Positions 21,926 through 34,559 of a stretch of 64,000 nt of DNA are shown piece by piece. Both the position numbers and the translations under genes were made by a program. Numbering within the stretch: the stretch's first letter is position 1; every line of letters begins with the position of its first letter. This DNA is from Trachythela sp. YZ-2020. Lineage: Eukaryota; Cnidaria; Anthozoa; Malacalcyonacea; Clavulariidae. Location of the stretch: positions 1,054,001 through 1,118,000 of the forward strand of contig JADLSH010000164.1 in assembly GCA_016169945.1 (NCBI GenBank), read 5' to 3'. The notes beneath the pieces are model-generated. The model saw only the letters and a program-made list of their open reading frames with translations, ran no database searches and had not been told where the DNA came from.

Positions 21926-22544
21926 AGCAGTGTTTACATAACCTGATATAAATACACCACCTATTTTATAAATATATATATAATTATATTGAATTTCAGT
22001 AAGTTGATTTTCAGTTATAAAATACGATTCAAATAATGAAGGTTTATACTTTGTTAGCAAAGATCTGTCGTTTATAATACAAGAACATCGGATTCTCAGT
22101 ATTTCCCACACAAACACAGCTTTGAAGTCCAAATTAAACCGTAAACTAACATGCTAGAAAATCGTAACTTTTGTGACAGTATTTAAATAAAAAATACCAT
22201 TATTTTAATATAGTCAAGATGGAAACATGCATACAAATGAGAAGAAATGAACCATGAAATCATATTTTAATAACATCCGATATACTGTACCGCGATATAC
22301 AAAGGTCAATCATTGCCAATTTATGTTAATAAGACCACAATAAATTGTCTAAGTAAAGCATCCTACCTTTCGTTATAAGATTTTCTATGGTCTCGACCCT
22401 CCGTCATATAATGGCATATAATTATCCATGGTTTGTAATTAGACTTTTGTTGTATTTACCTTAAGGGCATACAGTGGTCTAATATTCAGACAATTCATAT
22501 TACTACCCAAATATATGATGACGTCTATTCTCGTTTTTTAGTGA

Positions 22545-22925
22545 AGAGAAGAGTGATTCTGAGGGATCGTTTGAAGAGAAGCGTCAGAGAAAGATAACAC
22601 CTAGCACTTGGGAAGGGGTTAATATTGAAAGAGTTTCTCGCCTCCCTGAGAATGGAATAAACAGTCTTAAGATTTACGAGTTGAAAACTACTGCACTGAC
22701 ATTTTCAAATAAGCAGAAGATGTTAAAGGACGGAAGAAAATGGAAGAAAGATAGCCGCTTTGGAAAAGCTACAGAAACGTTCGTTACGCAGATTGTCAAG
22801 GCTCTCACAAGTGTAAAAACGAAAGTTGTGAATATCGAACCGAATATGGTATTATAAACAGCACACAGTTCGAACTAGTGATCCAAGGATAGTGCAAAGT
22901 TTTAAAAGACAAATGCTATATGTTA
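22545..22925 (+). pseudogene. zinc-finger N-terminal exon of a MULE-like transposase, frameshifted
   Basis: The exon follows a pyrimidine-rich acceptor ending TTTTTTAG and reads EEKSDSEGSFEEKRQRK, then MLKDGRKWKKDSR. A one-base shift continues into VRYADCQGSHKCKNESCEYR. The second OTU/MULE gene in this window (50903-54345) shows the same order: SKDGRKWKRYM followed after a shift by CAGSFKCSNSLCNF. This supports shared ancestry. The motif is a Cys-rich zinc-binding domain that precedes the transposase core. Nothing downstream continues the gene; 22930-23590 is otherwise empty. Confidence 0.5.
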
Positions 22926-23589
22926 CATGGTTTATAGTGCGTACGTAATTGTTGTGCATCCATGTTGTGTTGATATTTGCATATTACGTATTTACATGAG
23001 CAATTTTTATTTGGCAATTATTTTTACCTTTACTATTTTTATTTGCCCTTGAAAATTGATGAAATGTGACAAGCTAGCATGCCAGTTTTTAAACAAGTAC
23101 ACTTGTCAATGAAAAGCTTGTAATATTTCCTCATTCGTAATTCGTGATGAGTGATTTATGTTTTTGCCAATTTCACAAATTACACTCTACGAGTCTACAA
23201 ATTACACTCTATGAGTCTACGGACAGAGTATAGCAACTTCTACTATCTATAAAATTCGCCAGAGGCAATACAGTAGCCCTATTAATGTGTATAAATTGTA
23301 CGCAAGTCGACTTACCTTAGATCGCTGGTAAAATCCAATGCTGTATACTATAATAACATAATTGATATTTACGGTAAGGCCAAAGGGATCGGGTCTTGAA
23401 TCTTGTATTTGAATTTTTTTATATATAACCAGCACCAACTACCAAGTTCAAAATATGTGACATGTTTGAGGCGAAACATACGCTTCAGAATTTATAAAAA
23501 TATTGCAATAATGTATATTCGACCCATTCAGTATTGTCTATTGAATATATAAATGACAAAACTCACTACTAATCCAAAAGGCCAAAATG

Positions 23590-24010
23590 AAAACGTTTAT
23601 TTATAAATTTGATCGTATTTCCATCACATTCCCACTCCCAGCTGTAAATATCTAGCAGCCAAGTCCCGAATAGTTTGCCTGTATTTTATGAGGGCGGGTA
23701 TTTTTGTGTTTAGACGCCGACAAAAATATGGAAAGCTTGCAGCCAAACATCCATAGTTTGTATCTTTTTTGGGCGCGAAGCAGGTTCAAGGAAAAAAGAA
23801 GCCGGGAGACCAGCGTCTGAATTCTGAAAGGAAATTTGATATTTTTCCTGTCCGGATTGCTTAACAAACTACCGAAATCGATTAACTCCTCGTTCCAAAT
23901 TTTTCCTTTAAGTTTGGCCGAAACCCAAGAGTCGATCGGCAAACTTGCAGAATTAAATAATTGAGCCGGAGCTACAGTACTAGCTAAACAACTACTTGTA
24001 GGCAATAACT
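23590..24010 (-). pseudogene. DIRS-like retrotransposon gag fragment
   Basis: On minus the frame reads IDSWVSAKLKGKIWNEELIDFGSLL, then after a shift LEPASRPKKIQTMDVWLQAFHIFVGV, TQKYPP and a DLAAR-like end. Stops and shifts interrupt it. The motif pair (helix with W..KLK.KIW plus DFG.LL, then WL.AFH.FV.VYT) is one I associate with the first ORF of DIRS-like tyrosine-recombinase elements in invertebrates. No recombinase or RT is present. Assignment is by recall and moderate at best. Confidence 0.4.
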
Positions 24011-24034
24011 GTGCCTCACCTGAAATTTGACTGG

Positions 24035-25510
24035 ATCAAGTCAAGATACTGACAAGCTATGGACTAAAGGCTGCATATATCGGTGGCGATCAATGTGAGA
24101 ATACACTTAGAGGTATTGAAGATGGTATATATACTTACATTTTCATGTCGCCAGAATCTGCTCTTTCAAATGAAAGATGGCGAAATATGCTTTCGTCTAA
24201 AGTCTATCAAGACAAACTGGTGGGTATTGTTGTAGACGAGGTACACTGCATGACCGTTTGGGGTATTTCTTCATCATGGTATAGTAAAATCAATGAGGCA
24301 AGATCTTTGACAGATGTATGTGCCATTTATGGCACTTACTGCTACTGCTACGAAGACAACAAAGGAAAGGATTTTTGAACTTTAGAGTTTAAATGCCCTG
24401 TAGAAATTATAGAAAGCCCTAATAGGAATAACATTTCTTATTGTGTTCAAGCTCTTGATAAGCATCTCTCTCTTGCTGACCAATTTCGATGTGTTATTGA
24501 AGAAATTTGTTGTAAAGGAAAAAATTAAAAAAGAACTATTATCCATTGCCAAACAATTAAACAGTGTTCTCTATTATACAAAATATTTGAAATGGAATTA
24601 GAAGTAATTTTATATAGACATGAACGTCAATCCAATGTATCGTTTTGTTGAAATGCTACATTCTGGAACACCAAAGAGTGTAAAGGAACATGTAATGAAA
24701 CAATTTTCATCTGAATTTTCACACTTAAGAATTCTCATTGCTACCATTGCCTATGGCATGGGGGTTAATTGTCAAGGGGTGACCCGTGTTATTCACTTTG
24801 GCCCATCCAAATCAATTCAAGCATATATACAGGAAAGTGGTCGCTGTGGTAGGGCAGGTGAGAGTAGTATTGCTTTATTGTTATTTAATGGTGTGACCCT
24901 GAAAGATTATGTGAAAACAGAATCTTGTAGGAGAACGCTGCTGTTGCAACATTTCGATGCAAAGTTGCCAAGGTGAAGATGAATACTGTAATATTGATCT
25001 ACACTTGCCATGTGATAGAGAACTTGTTTCATTGTGCATAAATCAACAAAGCCGAAAAGTATCAGAAGATCAGAAAAATACACTTATCCTTGAACTAAGT
25101 TTACTACAAAAAAAGTTACTTATGAAAGCAGTTGTTACTGATGAAAGCAGTTGTTACTGATGAAAATAACACAGCTATAACTGTATGTTACCCTAATGTT
25201 TTGTTGGAATTTGGAAAAGATCAAATAGATCATGCAGACACAATATTTACTGTATATGGAAGGGTAGATATTTGGAAAAAATCACATGCAAATGATGTAC
25301 TTGAAATTTTTGGTAAAGTGTTTGCAGATATTGATGTACCTGTACAAAATATTGATGAAGAGTCTGATGAAGATTGTCTTAATGAAGAGATTTCTGAAAT
25401 TATGAAGGATCCATGGTTTTTGGAATTGCTAAATCAAACTGAATGGGCACTGGAATCTTTTTCCTTAAACTATGAGCAAGATTCTGTGTTGAATGAAGGT
25501 ACCATTTAGA
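24035..25510 (+). pseudogene. RecQ-like SF2 helicase relic, 5'-truncated and frameshifted
   Basis: Motif Ia region and FMSPESAL precede the Walker B box VVDEVHCMTVWG (24225-24260). After a decayed stretch (ATATK-like motif III in another frame) come motif V (ATIAYGMGVN) and motif VI (QESGRCGRAG) at 24740-24860. The C-terminal part (25160-25510) is acidic, with KKSHANDVLEIFGKVF. The Walker A motif is absent: the 5' part is lost exactly where DIRS-like sequence begins. A 19-bp tandem duplication (25122-25140 and 25141-25159) shifts the frame. Related to, but clearly diverged from, the intact helicase at 47944-49753, so it could be a relic of another helicase-bearing transposon. Confidence 0.7.
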
Positions 25511-25841
25511 AATAATAAAGTGTAACAATATGGCTTGATCAAGCACGTATGTAGTGTTGTACAATTAAAGTCATGTAAATTTGACAACTTTGTGAACATT
25601 TTAGCTTCTAATACACTGCTGAAGGAATGGTACAAATGCAAACAGCCTGACCTTTTAATAATGGACAAACCCACAACTACTTTTTGCAAATACATTTCAC
25701 ATTCAACCAATAAACAATTAATGCTAAATAATTTTACTCGTGTTCCTCAATGATTGGGTGTGCCAGAAAACAGAGCAGGCCACACTGACAAAAAAGTGAC
25801 CCTGAAGCCTTCCCTTGGCCTAGTCCCCCAGCAGTGTGTAG

Positions 25842-27703
25842 AGATAGATAGATATTTAATAAAACTACGTGGCAGCCTAAAAGGCTGAATTGCCTAGATT
25901 TTACAATTACAAAAGCTATGGCATTAATGCACTACTATTTACAATATGTATATACAAGGATTAACATGCAGTTCGACATCGATGGAATGAAAGTGTTTTG
26001 AAAACGTTTGGTATGAATTATTGGGAGAGTGTAACTACGCTTGTGTCTTAAATTGTACTTTGGTTCGTTCTTATGAGGTAATAGATTATGTAGTTTATGA
26101 GTATCATCTAATGTAACCAATTTAAATAGTCTTTTACACAGTTCTTGTAGTCGGTCGTATAAAGAGGTCAGGCCTGATAGTTTTAATCTTTGGTTATATT
26201 CTTCTCCTGGGAATATGATTGCCAATGATCGTTTCTGGACTCGTTCTAGTTCGTTCTCTAAATATTTTGGTAGTGAATGGTGGAAGACTTCGGCTCCGTA
26301 CTCGAGTGTTGGTCTTATGCAGGTGGAATAAAAGTTGACAATATCGGATATGGGGACACCAGCTCGTTTTAGTTGGGTGAGACAATACAACCATTTGTTG
26401 GCTTTTTTAACAGTCTCGCTGATATGGTGGGTCCACTGTAGAGTCTCTGAGATTGTTAACCCTAAAATCTTTGCATGGTCAACAACTTGCAGTTGTTGAT
26501 TGTTATTGGGTCAAACTGATCCTTTTGCTGCTTAAAGTCAATCCGGAGTTCTTTACATTTATCCGGATTTAGCTGCAGTTTATTAAGCAGTGACCAGTTA
26601 TCAACGGAAGATGCTGCTTGTTGAGTACGACTGTGAGAGCCTTTGAGAACGACTTCCGATATTGTGGTGTCATCAACGTATTTCCAGTTACCATGAATGT
26701 CATTAACGCGTAGGTCGTTGATCATTAGCAAAAATAACCAGGGCCCTAGCTTCGTCCCTTGAGGCACGCCTGACCGGACATGTTTCCACTGTGAGTAAGT
26801 GTTGGAGAGTTTTACTCTTTGATATCTGTTTGTCAGGAAATCGATAACCCAACAACAGATGTTGTGTGGTATCAGTAGACTTTGGATCTTCTTAACTAGG
26901 ATTTGATGGTCTATGAGATCAAAGGCTTTTCTATAGTCAAACAGGGTGATCCTTACTGCTGCACCGGTGCTATCCGTAGCTTGTGACCATTGGTGAATCA
27001 TGGAAATTAGTGCTTGAATTGTGGAGGATTTAGGTATGGCACAGTATTGGTTGGGGTTAATCACTTTAAGAACAGCTGGTGCTATGTACGTCTTAACAAT
27101 GAATTCTTCAGCAACTTTTGAGATGGTAGGTGTCAAGGAAATTGGTCGAAGATTTTTGTTTATATCCGTAACAGGTTTCGTCTTTGGAATGGGGATAATG
27201 TTTGCAAATTTCCAGGCAGGTGGTAGTTTCTGCTCTTTGTATGAACTATTTAGGATAGAACAAATTGGTTCAGATAGGATTTCTGCGTATTGCTTTAGTA
27301 CCCAGTTTGGGATTTCGTCCTGTCCGCATGCTTTGCGGGGATTCAGTTTTTGGAGAACTTTGCAAGTTATATGTTCAGTAAGTTCGAAAACTTCATTATC
27401 GGGATGGTTGTACTCAGCAGAAACTAGGTTATTGGTAAGTGGCTGATATTCCTGCATGGGTTCTACGAATGCTGCATTTATCTTGTTAGCGACAGACAAG
27501 GGGTTTCTTGTATCAACATGGTCAGTGTGTATTTGAGAGGATGTTTTCTGAATTGGAAGTAGGCTGCATGCCAGATATTCGCTTCACTTCATTCCACCAG
27601 GCAGATGGTTTGGTGTGTTTGAGGTGGTTTACTTTTAGTGGAAAATACTTGCTTCTCAATCTTTTTCTTTCGTGGTTGACTTGAAAACATTTTCTGCCTC
27701 TTA
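25842..27703 (-). pseudogene. 5'-truncated LINE, reverse transcriptase and C-terminal domain
   Basis: On minus from 27703 the frame reads PSAWWNEVKRISGM, then all main RT blocks: KACGQDEIPNWVLKQ, LRPISLTPTISKVAEEF, LFDYRKAFDLIDH (first catalytic Asp), SGVPQGTKLGPWLF and KYVDDTTISE (YVDD catalytic pair). The thumb/C-terminal part (YCLTQLKRAGVPISD, RPTLEYGAEVFH) follows in a second frame after one single-base shift near 26490. The endonuclease and ORF1 are missing, the usual result of incomplete target-primed reverse transcription. The 3' end lies near the GATA-type microsatellite at 25834-25855. Clade is CR1/L2-like, not certain. Confidence 0.85.
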
Positions 27704-28570
27704 CATTCCTCAGCAGTCAGAACGTAACACATGCTATACTGTTTTAATGTCTTTGTTTTTAAATTGGTTTACACTTGGTTAGAATTATTTTACCACAATA
27801 TATGCCATTGCACTAGTCAATTAAAACCATGGTCCCCAAAGCATATGTGGAGATTTTAACATTTCTCAAGTGTTGAACCTGGCCTAAAAATGTTGTCCAT
27901 TTGTTAACCCATCAACTGCAGTGCTCTTCAACTGACAAATAAAATTGTCTGGTGTTAGACAGAAGAAAATACTCTAGTGTTACATATAGTAAAATACTAA
28001 AGCATGCACATTCGGGCTCTCTTTAATGTGTCAAACTTCATGGCTGGTCAGGCCAAACATATACCATATTCCAAAATCTAGCTTTCCAACTTGTGTTCTG
28101 AATGGCAACATTTTGTTAAAACTCTGTATTTCTCTAGCAGTCTCATTAAAACCTCACATATGCCGGGGGCCAGGGTTTCCATTGACTGGTGGATATGTAC
28201 ACTGCAGTTAAAATGCATTTTACTCATTGCACCCACTTCGATGGTGAATGTCATGTCCAATACAATGCACAACCATATCAAACAATATTAATTAGCTAAT
28301 AAGTCAGCTATTTCACTGCAGAGCAAATGCACATACATTTTATTGGCCATACAATTGTATGTTAGAGGATGCAGCTGCCGCAATTTTATGTCACTCTACT
28401 GTATATAACTTCACAAAAAGATTATCTAGCCTTTAAATGCATTTCCATTTCATGCTTGTGCTTGTTTATCCATTTACATAATAACCCACCCAAATTATTA
28501 ATTAGATGAGATATTTTGAAATTTTCAAAATGTTTGTAACTTCTCCCTGGAGTTTCAAATAATGCCTTCT
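27704..28570. other. non-coding; TTAACCC repeat copy
   Basis: No gene seen. At 27903-28010 there is a member of the TTAACCC family (TTGTTAACCCATCAACTG..., 'GTCTGGTGTTAGACAGA'). Confidence 0.45.
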
Positions 28571-28572
28571 GC

Positions 28573-31440
28573 TTAAGCAGTACTTGTACAACCTTTTCCA
28601 AATCTTTTTTTTGTGGATTTCGTAAAATGTTTCCCAGATCGCTTCATTATGTCACATTTACAAGCAACTTTGTCAACAGTTTCAGCAGCGATTTTAACCA
28701 TTTTTGCTGACCAGTTAACAGCATTAAAGGATACATTTGGTCCCATCTTTCTCACAGCCTCCTTTAACATATTGTTGTTATGTTCAACTTCAAGATCAAG
28801 AGGTACATTCTTACCTTTATCCCCTTTGTTGTTAACACTTCTGTTCCATCTCTGCTTATAAGCTTGCCGTGGGGTCAACAGAGCATGTTGCTGGAACTGT
28901 AAGAACAGAGCATCCAAAGCATACTTTGTGTTCCCTTTGTCAGCATGAAAATTTAAGAGAAGGAATTTCCAGCACAACATTATTCTATCTCCATCACCTT
29001 CTGATATTGAGTCGATGAAATTCATATACAGCAATCCGTGTTGCAAAAAGTTACATTGATAGTTGTATATGTCGTCTTGAGGATCATCTGTGTCCATTGG
29101 CATTGGAACCTCAGTAATTCTTGAAGACCTTCTAGGTTTGGGCTCTTCTATTACCAAACCATGAGACTGTACCTCATGATTTTGTCTGTGCTTTCCATTA
29201 TATCTAGATTGTAACATTATGTAGGCATTAGTAGTTGCCAGGAAAAGTGCCCACTTCAATTAAGTATAATTTAGTAAGAAGTTCTTTCTGTAAAAATCAG
29301 GGGAAGATCTATACTTGTCTGATAGGGGGTGATGCATACTTTCAGGTTGGGTGTACCCTTCGACATGTAAAAGTAAACATGTAAAACTATGTCAAATATG
29401 TCACAAATGATTAAGATGTCAGTATGAACTGGGAGATACTGACTTTGTTGTTGATAAGATAGTCAACCTGAAAAAATATAATGAGAACTTTGACATTTGA
29501 GCAAAGGTCCTTCGTCTGGAAACGTTGACGTTCTCGTTATATTTTTCAGGTAGACTATCTTATCAACCACAGCATCTTTGTAAATAATCTACCCACACTG
29601 GCACCAGTTTGACTTTTTTGGGGGATGTGCACTTATCATGAACGGCACCCTGCTCTATAACTGCCCAGAAAAAATATAATAATTATTACTTGAATGTCTT
29701 GGAACAATCAGGATGTCTGCATGAAAAACGGCCATCAACTGTCGTCTGGTTCTTTGATAACTGATCTTTGTCTCTTTCATCTAGGACATAGTTGATAATA
29801 GCAGTATTGGTTTCCTTGTCTATAAAAAACTTATCAACAATGAGAGCAGCAATCTGTTTAATGTAATTTTGCTTGTTCAAAACGTTCTTTGGTGTGTCCT
29901 TTGGAAAATGGAATGTTGTTGTAGTTCCATCGAGCGTTTCCAATCTCAGAACTTGCATGGCTGCAACAACAATACGATATCGTATAGCCAACAGTAACAT
30001 TTGTTTGTTTAGCAGCGTAAGAATGATGGGTATCAGTCTTGACATTTCGCCTGTTAATCAGGTTTCTTTCAGCAAACAGTGTGCGGTGGAGTAGAACCAC
30101 TTGTATATCAACCATAAATAGAAAGTAAAAAAATTAAATAATGGACTATAATTGATATAATAAGCAACAGAACACTATGTACAAGGCCATCACAATGAAA
30201 CTTGTACTGTATAATGGGGTTCCACTCGCAAAGCAAAGAAAACAATTTCCGAAAATAGGGGCTGAATACGGAAGTCAGGAAGTTGGGGGTTGTTGAAATT
30301 TTGCCACTCCCACTTTTAATACTGCATTGACCTTGTTTATGAATATTTCAATTGATATAATGTGTAAAACCATTAGATATACATCTAGGAATTTTAAGTC
30401 AGCATGCCAATCTGCAATCTCGAAGTGGATGCCTTCAAGCCTTTCAGTGGCAGTAAACCCATTTGATACTGCCAGAAGACAATTAATTGCCCTTTCAACT
30501 GCAAGTTGGTCTCCAACATGCCCAATTTCTGTAAAATGGGTAACATTTTCTTCTGACGTCCAGTTTGGAACATTAGCATGCATTAACTTCAGGGTTTCAA
30601 GCATTCCTTCGGTTGTATTCTCATTTTCTTGAATAATTCCCAGGCATTCCTAAGTATAATAGAGAAAAAATGTTTTGTATCCCAGTTAGTCCCAATACCA
30701 CTGATGCAGGAGGAAATATCTAGACCTCTTTGAAAAACAATCACCTGGTGTTAGACAGAATGACACAATTGGCATATATTCTCATTGCCCTTAATCTATT
30801 TTGAATGGTTGAATGTACTTTAATATATTCAATGGTTTGCAAATTTTAGGTAATTACCAGTTTTACCTTATGATTGAAGTGTAGTTAAAATATATCTCAA
30901 TGTGCCAATTATTGTGTGCGAGTATTATTACGTGCCAGTATTATTATGTGCCAGTAATTGCAACCTGACACTGTATAGTGAATAATTTACCTTTTCTGAC
31001 TTTGTTGCTGCTTCAATCGAATGCTTATGAGGAATATGGTATAAGATGATGTCTTTACAGAATTGCAAACATGGAATTTCTTCAACTAATACCCTGGAAA
31101 CAAGATTTACACAGTTTGCACGTTGACAGATATGTTCTATTGCAGATGGTACAACCTTAGAGTTATCGAGATCAGAAAGACAAGTTTTGATTGGTTTGTC
31201 ATCTGGTAACTCATTTCCATATACTCGGTTTGAAACTTTGACATGATTCACCCAATGAATGTCCTTATTTTGATTATCTTCAGTCATATCATGAACTCTT
31301 TGATACATATCAAAATTATCAAAAAACTACTTTCCAACCAGGTCCAAAATCACCATTCCCAAGGTCTTCATAATAATGATTCCTCAGGGCCTGTTCCTCT
31401 TTTTCCTTATCCGCCAGTAGCCTTTCGTTAAAGCTGGAAC
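28573..31440 (-). pseudogene. DUF6589 transposase-like gene with C2H2 finger, four exons, frameshifted
   Basis: Exons on minus: 31440-30991 (FDNFDMYQRVHDM, DIHWVNHV, after a one-base T-run shift), about 30650-30400 (HVGDQLAVERAINC, EIADWHADLKFL), about 30105-29690 (TLFAERNLINRRNV, shift, IVVAAMQVLRLETLDG, then FSCRHPDCSKTFK) and 29203-28573. The last intron (29204-29689) is GT-AG. Its removal completes a C2H2 finger: CRHPDCSKTFK joins YNGKHRQNHEVQSH with correct spacing. The last exon has DRIMLCWKFLL and a Gly/Asn-rich block with VRKMGPNVSFNAV. Shared landmarks with the transposase at 42080-46905 (DNxD, GDQL, DWH, NRRNV, and the late Met-Gly-x-Asn motif) place both in DUF6589. Two shifts make this copy inactive. 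No TIR was found. Confidence 0.7.
29456..29562. repeat. palindromic Penelope/foldback-type repeat in the last intron
   Basis: GTTGATAAGATAGTC...CCTGAAAAA and its inverse (TTTTTCAGG..GACTATCTTATCAAC) flank a short centre with 'GGTCCTTCGTCTGGAAACG'. The same phrase appears inverted near 32318-32385, so this is a dispersed family. It sits in the intron of the DUF6589 gene. Confidence 0.55.
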
Positions 31441-33460
31441 CAAACTCATGACATTTTTTATTGAAATACGATGCATAAACATTTGTGAGTTGATTTTTAC
31501 ACCAAGAAACAGATTGGAAATAGCAACCTAAGGCTATAAGAATCGTAAATTTTCACAAATTGAATACTTCATTGAGACTTTATAAATTTCAACTTATAGG
31601 AAATCACAAGGGTTATGCAGACAAGACTATCAATCATGTATAAAAACAATATATTATCCTACCATGAATAAATCATATCATAAACAGTAATATCATTCCC
31701 CTCGTTGTGGGCTTTCGCTCCGCGGGTTTTATGAGATTATATTGTTTGAAGGGGTGTCCTTAAACTATACAGTGTTTACACTTAAAATCCTTGTTATCAA
31801 TCATGTATGCCTGGCCGTGAGTCCCAATTTTTTGCACTAAAGGAAATTAAGCAAAATTGATTAACTGTTACTGTGTTAGTTTACTCTGGCAACGAACAGT
31901 GTTTCTTGCCTCTGTATCACTGAATCGATACTGAGCTTCACAAATCACGCCTTTTTGTTACCATATACAGAGCAGCTGGCGTTTTAATTAATCTCAAGAA
32001 ATGCAAACACTATCCGTATTCCTGGTATAAAAGTCGAAAGTCTACAGATACCATGCAGCCTACTGACTCTGAAGGTTCATTTTAGCTTTTTGCCGTTTAT
32101 GGCTACAAAATATAGGAAACTCCAGATAATTTAATTTCAATATATCAACGCTTGGTCATTAGCAGGATACTTACGAATGCTAAGATAAAATTACAGAAAT
32201 GAGACAGATGTTATGTATCTGTCAACACAACATTATAAGCCATTTGAACGCTTAATTCCGTCATGGTTGATGAATATGAAAAGCTTTTTTCGAAGGCGGT
32301 TGACTGTTGTGTAAAACTACCTGAAAAATACAATGAGAACTTCGACGTTTCGAGCGAAGGCCCTTCGTCTGGAAGTTAAACCTAATGGCGGTCAATGGCC
32401 ATTATATGTGATAAATTATCTGCCCCAGTTTCATGAGATATTCTCAACACTCAATTTACTATTATACTGCGTCAGGTTAAACCAGCACTCTGATGTATCA
32501 TAGTGTTGCATGTATACAGAACACAATTTAAACGATGAAATATATTCAGTGTTTATTAAAAAATAGAAACTTTGTCTATTTCCCCAATATATGCTTCAGT
32601 GCGATAAAGAATAAAACCGCTTCTATATACAAATATATATGTACTATTTACAACTAATCTTCAATTACCTATTTTCAAGACCTTACTAATAGGCATGTCC
32701 GTCCTTTATATAACACTAACAGATTATTACAGATATAGACAGATATAGACAGTACAGTCTTTGTCAATGATTAGCCAGCCCAGCCTTGGGTACTGTGACA
32801 ATAGGGAATTCTGACGTTTCGAGAGAATTATGGTATGTTCAGACAGTGGTCAGAGTCAGAGAGAATTATATTTGTCTGACGTAAGCGTTCACTCGAAAAG
32901 TCGGAATCTTATATCCTACATCCCTCATCGCCCGCAACTGGTGATTGCAATGCGGTATATACAATTTAAAAAATACAACACTCTATAGCTAGAAAACTTG
33001 TACCAGATTTTCCCATGAGACTTTAGAACACTTCATATCGCGATCAGTCAACATATTAAATATATAGCATTTTATAGGGAAGCGTGCTGTACTGGCGATT
33101 TATCAATATTTATACCCTATATAATGGGTAATATTCTCATGTTTCACACACGAATATTTCTGTTTGATTCTTAATCCATATTGTGCACGAAACACGAGGA
33201 TACAACTTTATAATAATCAGTGCAATTAGGTCAGTAAGACTTATATCAATCATACATTTATTCTTTAATTCTGTCTCTGCTTTTTACCCCTTTTGAACGC
33301 AAGACGCAGGCAAAACTCTTAGCAATATGTTAGTCGAGTGTGATGGCCATGCAGCACAACTAGAGTATAGGCCTAAGACCGGTCATGTATACATTAAGAC
33401 TGAAAACAAAATTAAGTCTAAAGGTCAACCCAAGTATATCTAACTACATCCGTAAAAGCT
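31441..33460. other. non-coding; repeat relics only
   Basis: I see no gene. A Penelope-type fragment lies at about 32318-32385: on minus CAGACGAAGGGCCTTCGCTC then GAAACGTC, with AACTTC/GAAGTT as a possible helix I. A short tandem repeat 'acagatatag' lies near 32733-32755. The rest is AT-rich. Confidence 0.45.
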
Positions 33461-33465
33461 TAGGA

Positions 33466-34546
33466 GTGTTCTAGGTCGTTGCAGTTGTTTTTGCACGTTT
33501 CCCTGCAGTGGGTTCGTTTTCTTTGTTCTTTTTCGCTTTCTTGCAGTAGATGCGGCTTTTGTTTGTGCTTTGGTTTTTGTTCGGGCTTTGGTTTTTGCTT
33601 TTCCAGTTACTTTCATCTAGATATATAGGAAAAATATACTATAGTCAGAACTACAGATATAATTGGATGCCATCTGTAAAATAATACCGCACTATACTCA
33701 CTCAGATTGGTTTAAATAACCAATGTATAACTGGTTGTCTCGGATGTATTCTATTTTTACAAATATTATTTGGTCAAACATATGCATGTGCATCTGACTG
33801 AGACAACCAATTTAAATTGGTCATTTTGGCACCAATCTGTTTTATACCGCAATTCTACCGATAGACATATTGTATGTATACAATTACCTCGGTATTGCTT
33901 GTTTCCTTCACAAGCAACTTTTCGATCTCTTCTGTTGCTTTCAATTCTACTTCGTTTTCATCACAATTTGGCACTAAAGGTGCTGTGCTATTGATGTGTA
34001 GAAGATTCTCTAAACACCAAGGGAGGTGCGTGTAGGTTCCAGATTCAAGATTTTGGAGAAGGGTTTTCCACCAGTTTGTCGTTCCATTATCAAACTTTGC
34101 ATTAAATTTGGCCAGGTCACGATTGATCTTTGTCAAAATTAATGCATCAAGAGATGGCTTGATAAAATTGGGTGATCCTGCGGGGATACTGCGGATAATT
34201 GAATAATGTGGGTCTGGGTTATATTTAGGTTTCACAAGAATACAGTCTTTTGAAGTCGACCACTTTTTGTAAAACGTAAGAACGGTTTCACCATTCTTTT
34301 CAAGCTTAAATTGTTGCTGATGGACATGACCACTTATGTTTTGCTCTGATCGTTCATCCACTGTTTCACATCAAACATGTGCAATAATTGCTCGCAAATG
34401 GGCTTGGGGGTATATGCCTTTTCCATCTCGGAAAACAACTCCGGGATGGTCCTTGCGTCGTGTTTGGCTAAATGTTGAGAAAAACATGAGAACATTTGGT
34501 CAATGTCCTCATGTGTATGCCCAACCATTAGAAATGATAATTTTAT
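33466..34546 (-). pseudogene. DUF7869-type protein, C-terminal exons, frameshifted
   Basis: The first exon visible starts after a CAG acceptor at 34546 and reads FLMVGHTHEDIDQMFSCFS, the hallmark of DUF7869-type proteins that are abundant and TE-associated in invertebrates. It continues to FDVKQWM; a one-base shift near 34360 leads to ISGHVHQQQFKLE and onward to ETSNTE at 33888 (GT donor). A last exon from about 33619 (ATGAAAGTAACT, after TAG) encodes a very basic tail with repeated KTKA-type units and a likely nuclear localisation signal (TARKRKRTKK), ending at a TAG near 33445-33470. The upstream part of the gene is absent: 34560-35870 shows no matching exon. Function unknown; a transposon-derived nuclease-like role is inference. 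Confidence 0.55.
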
Positions 34547-34559
34547 CTGGATAAAAGGT

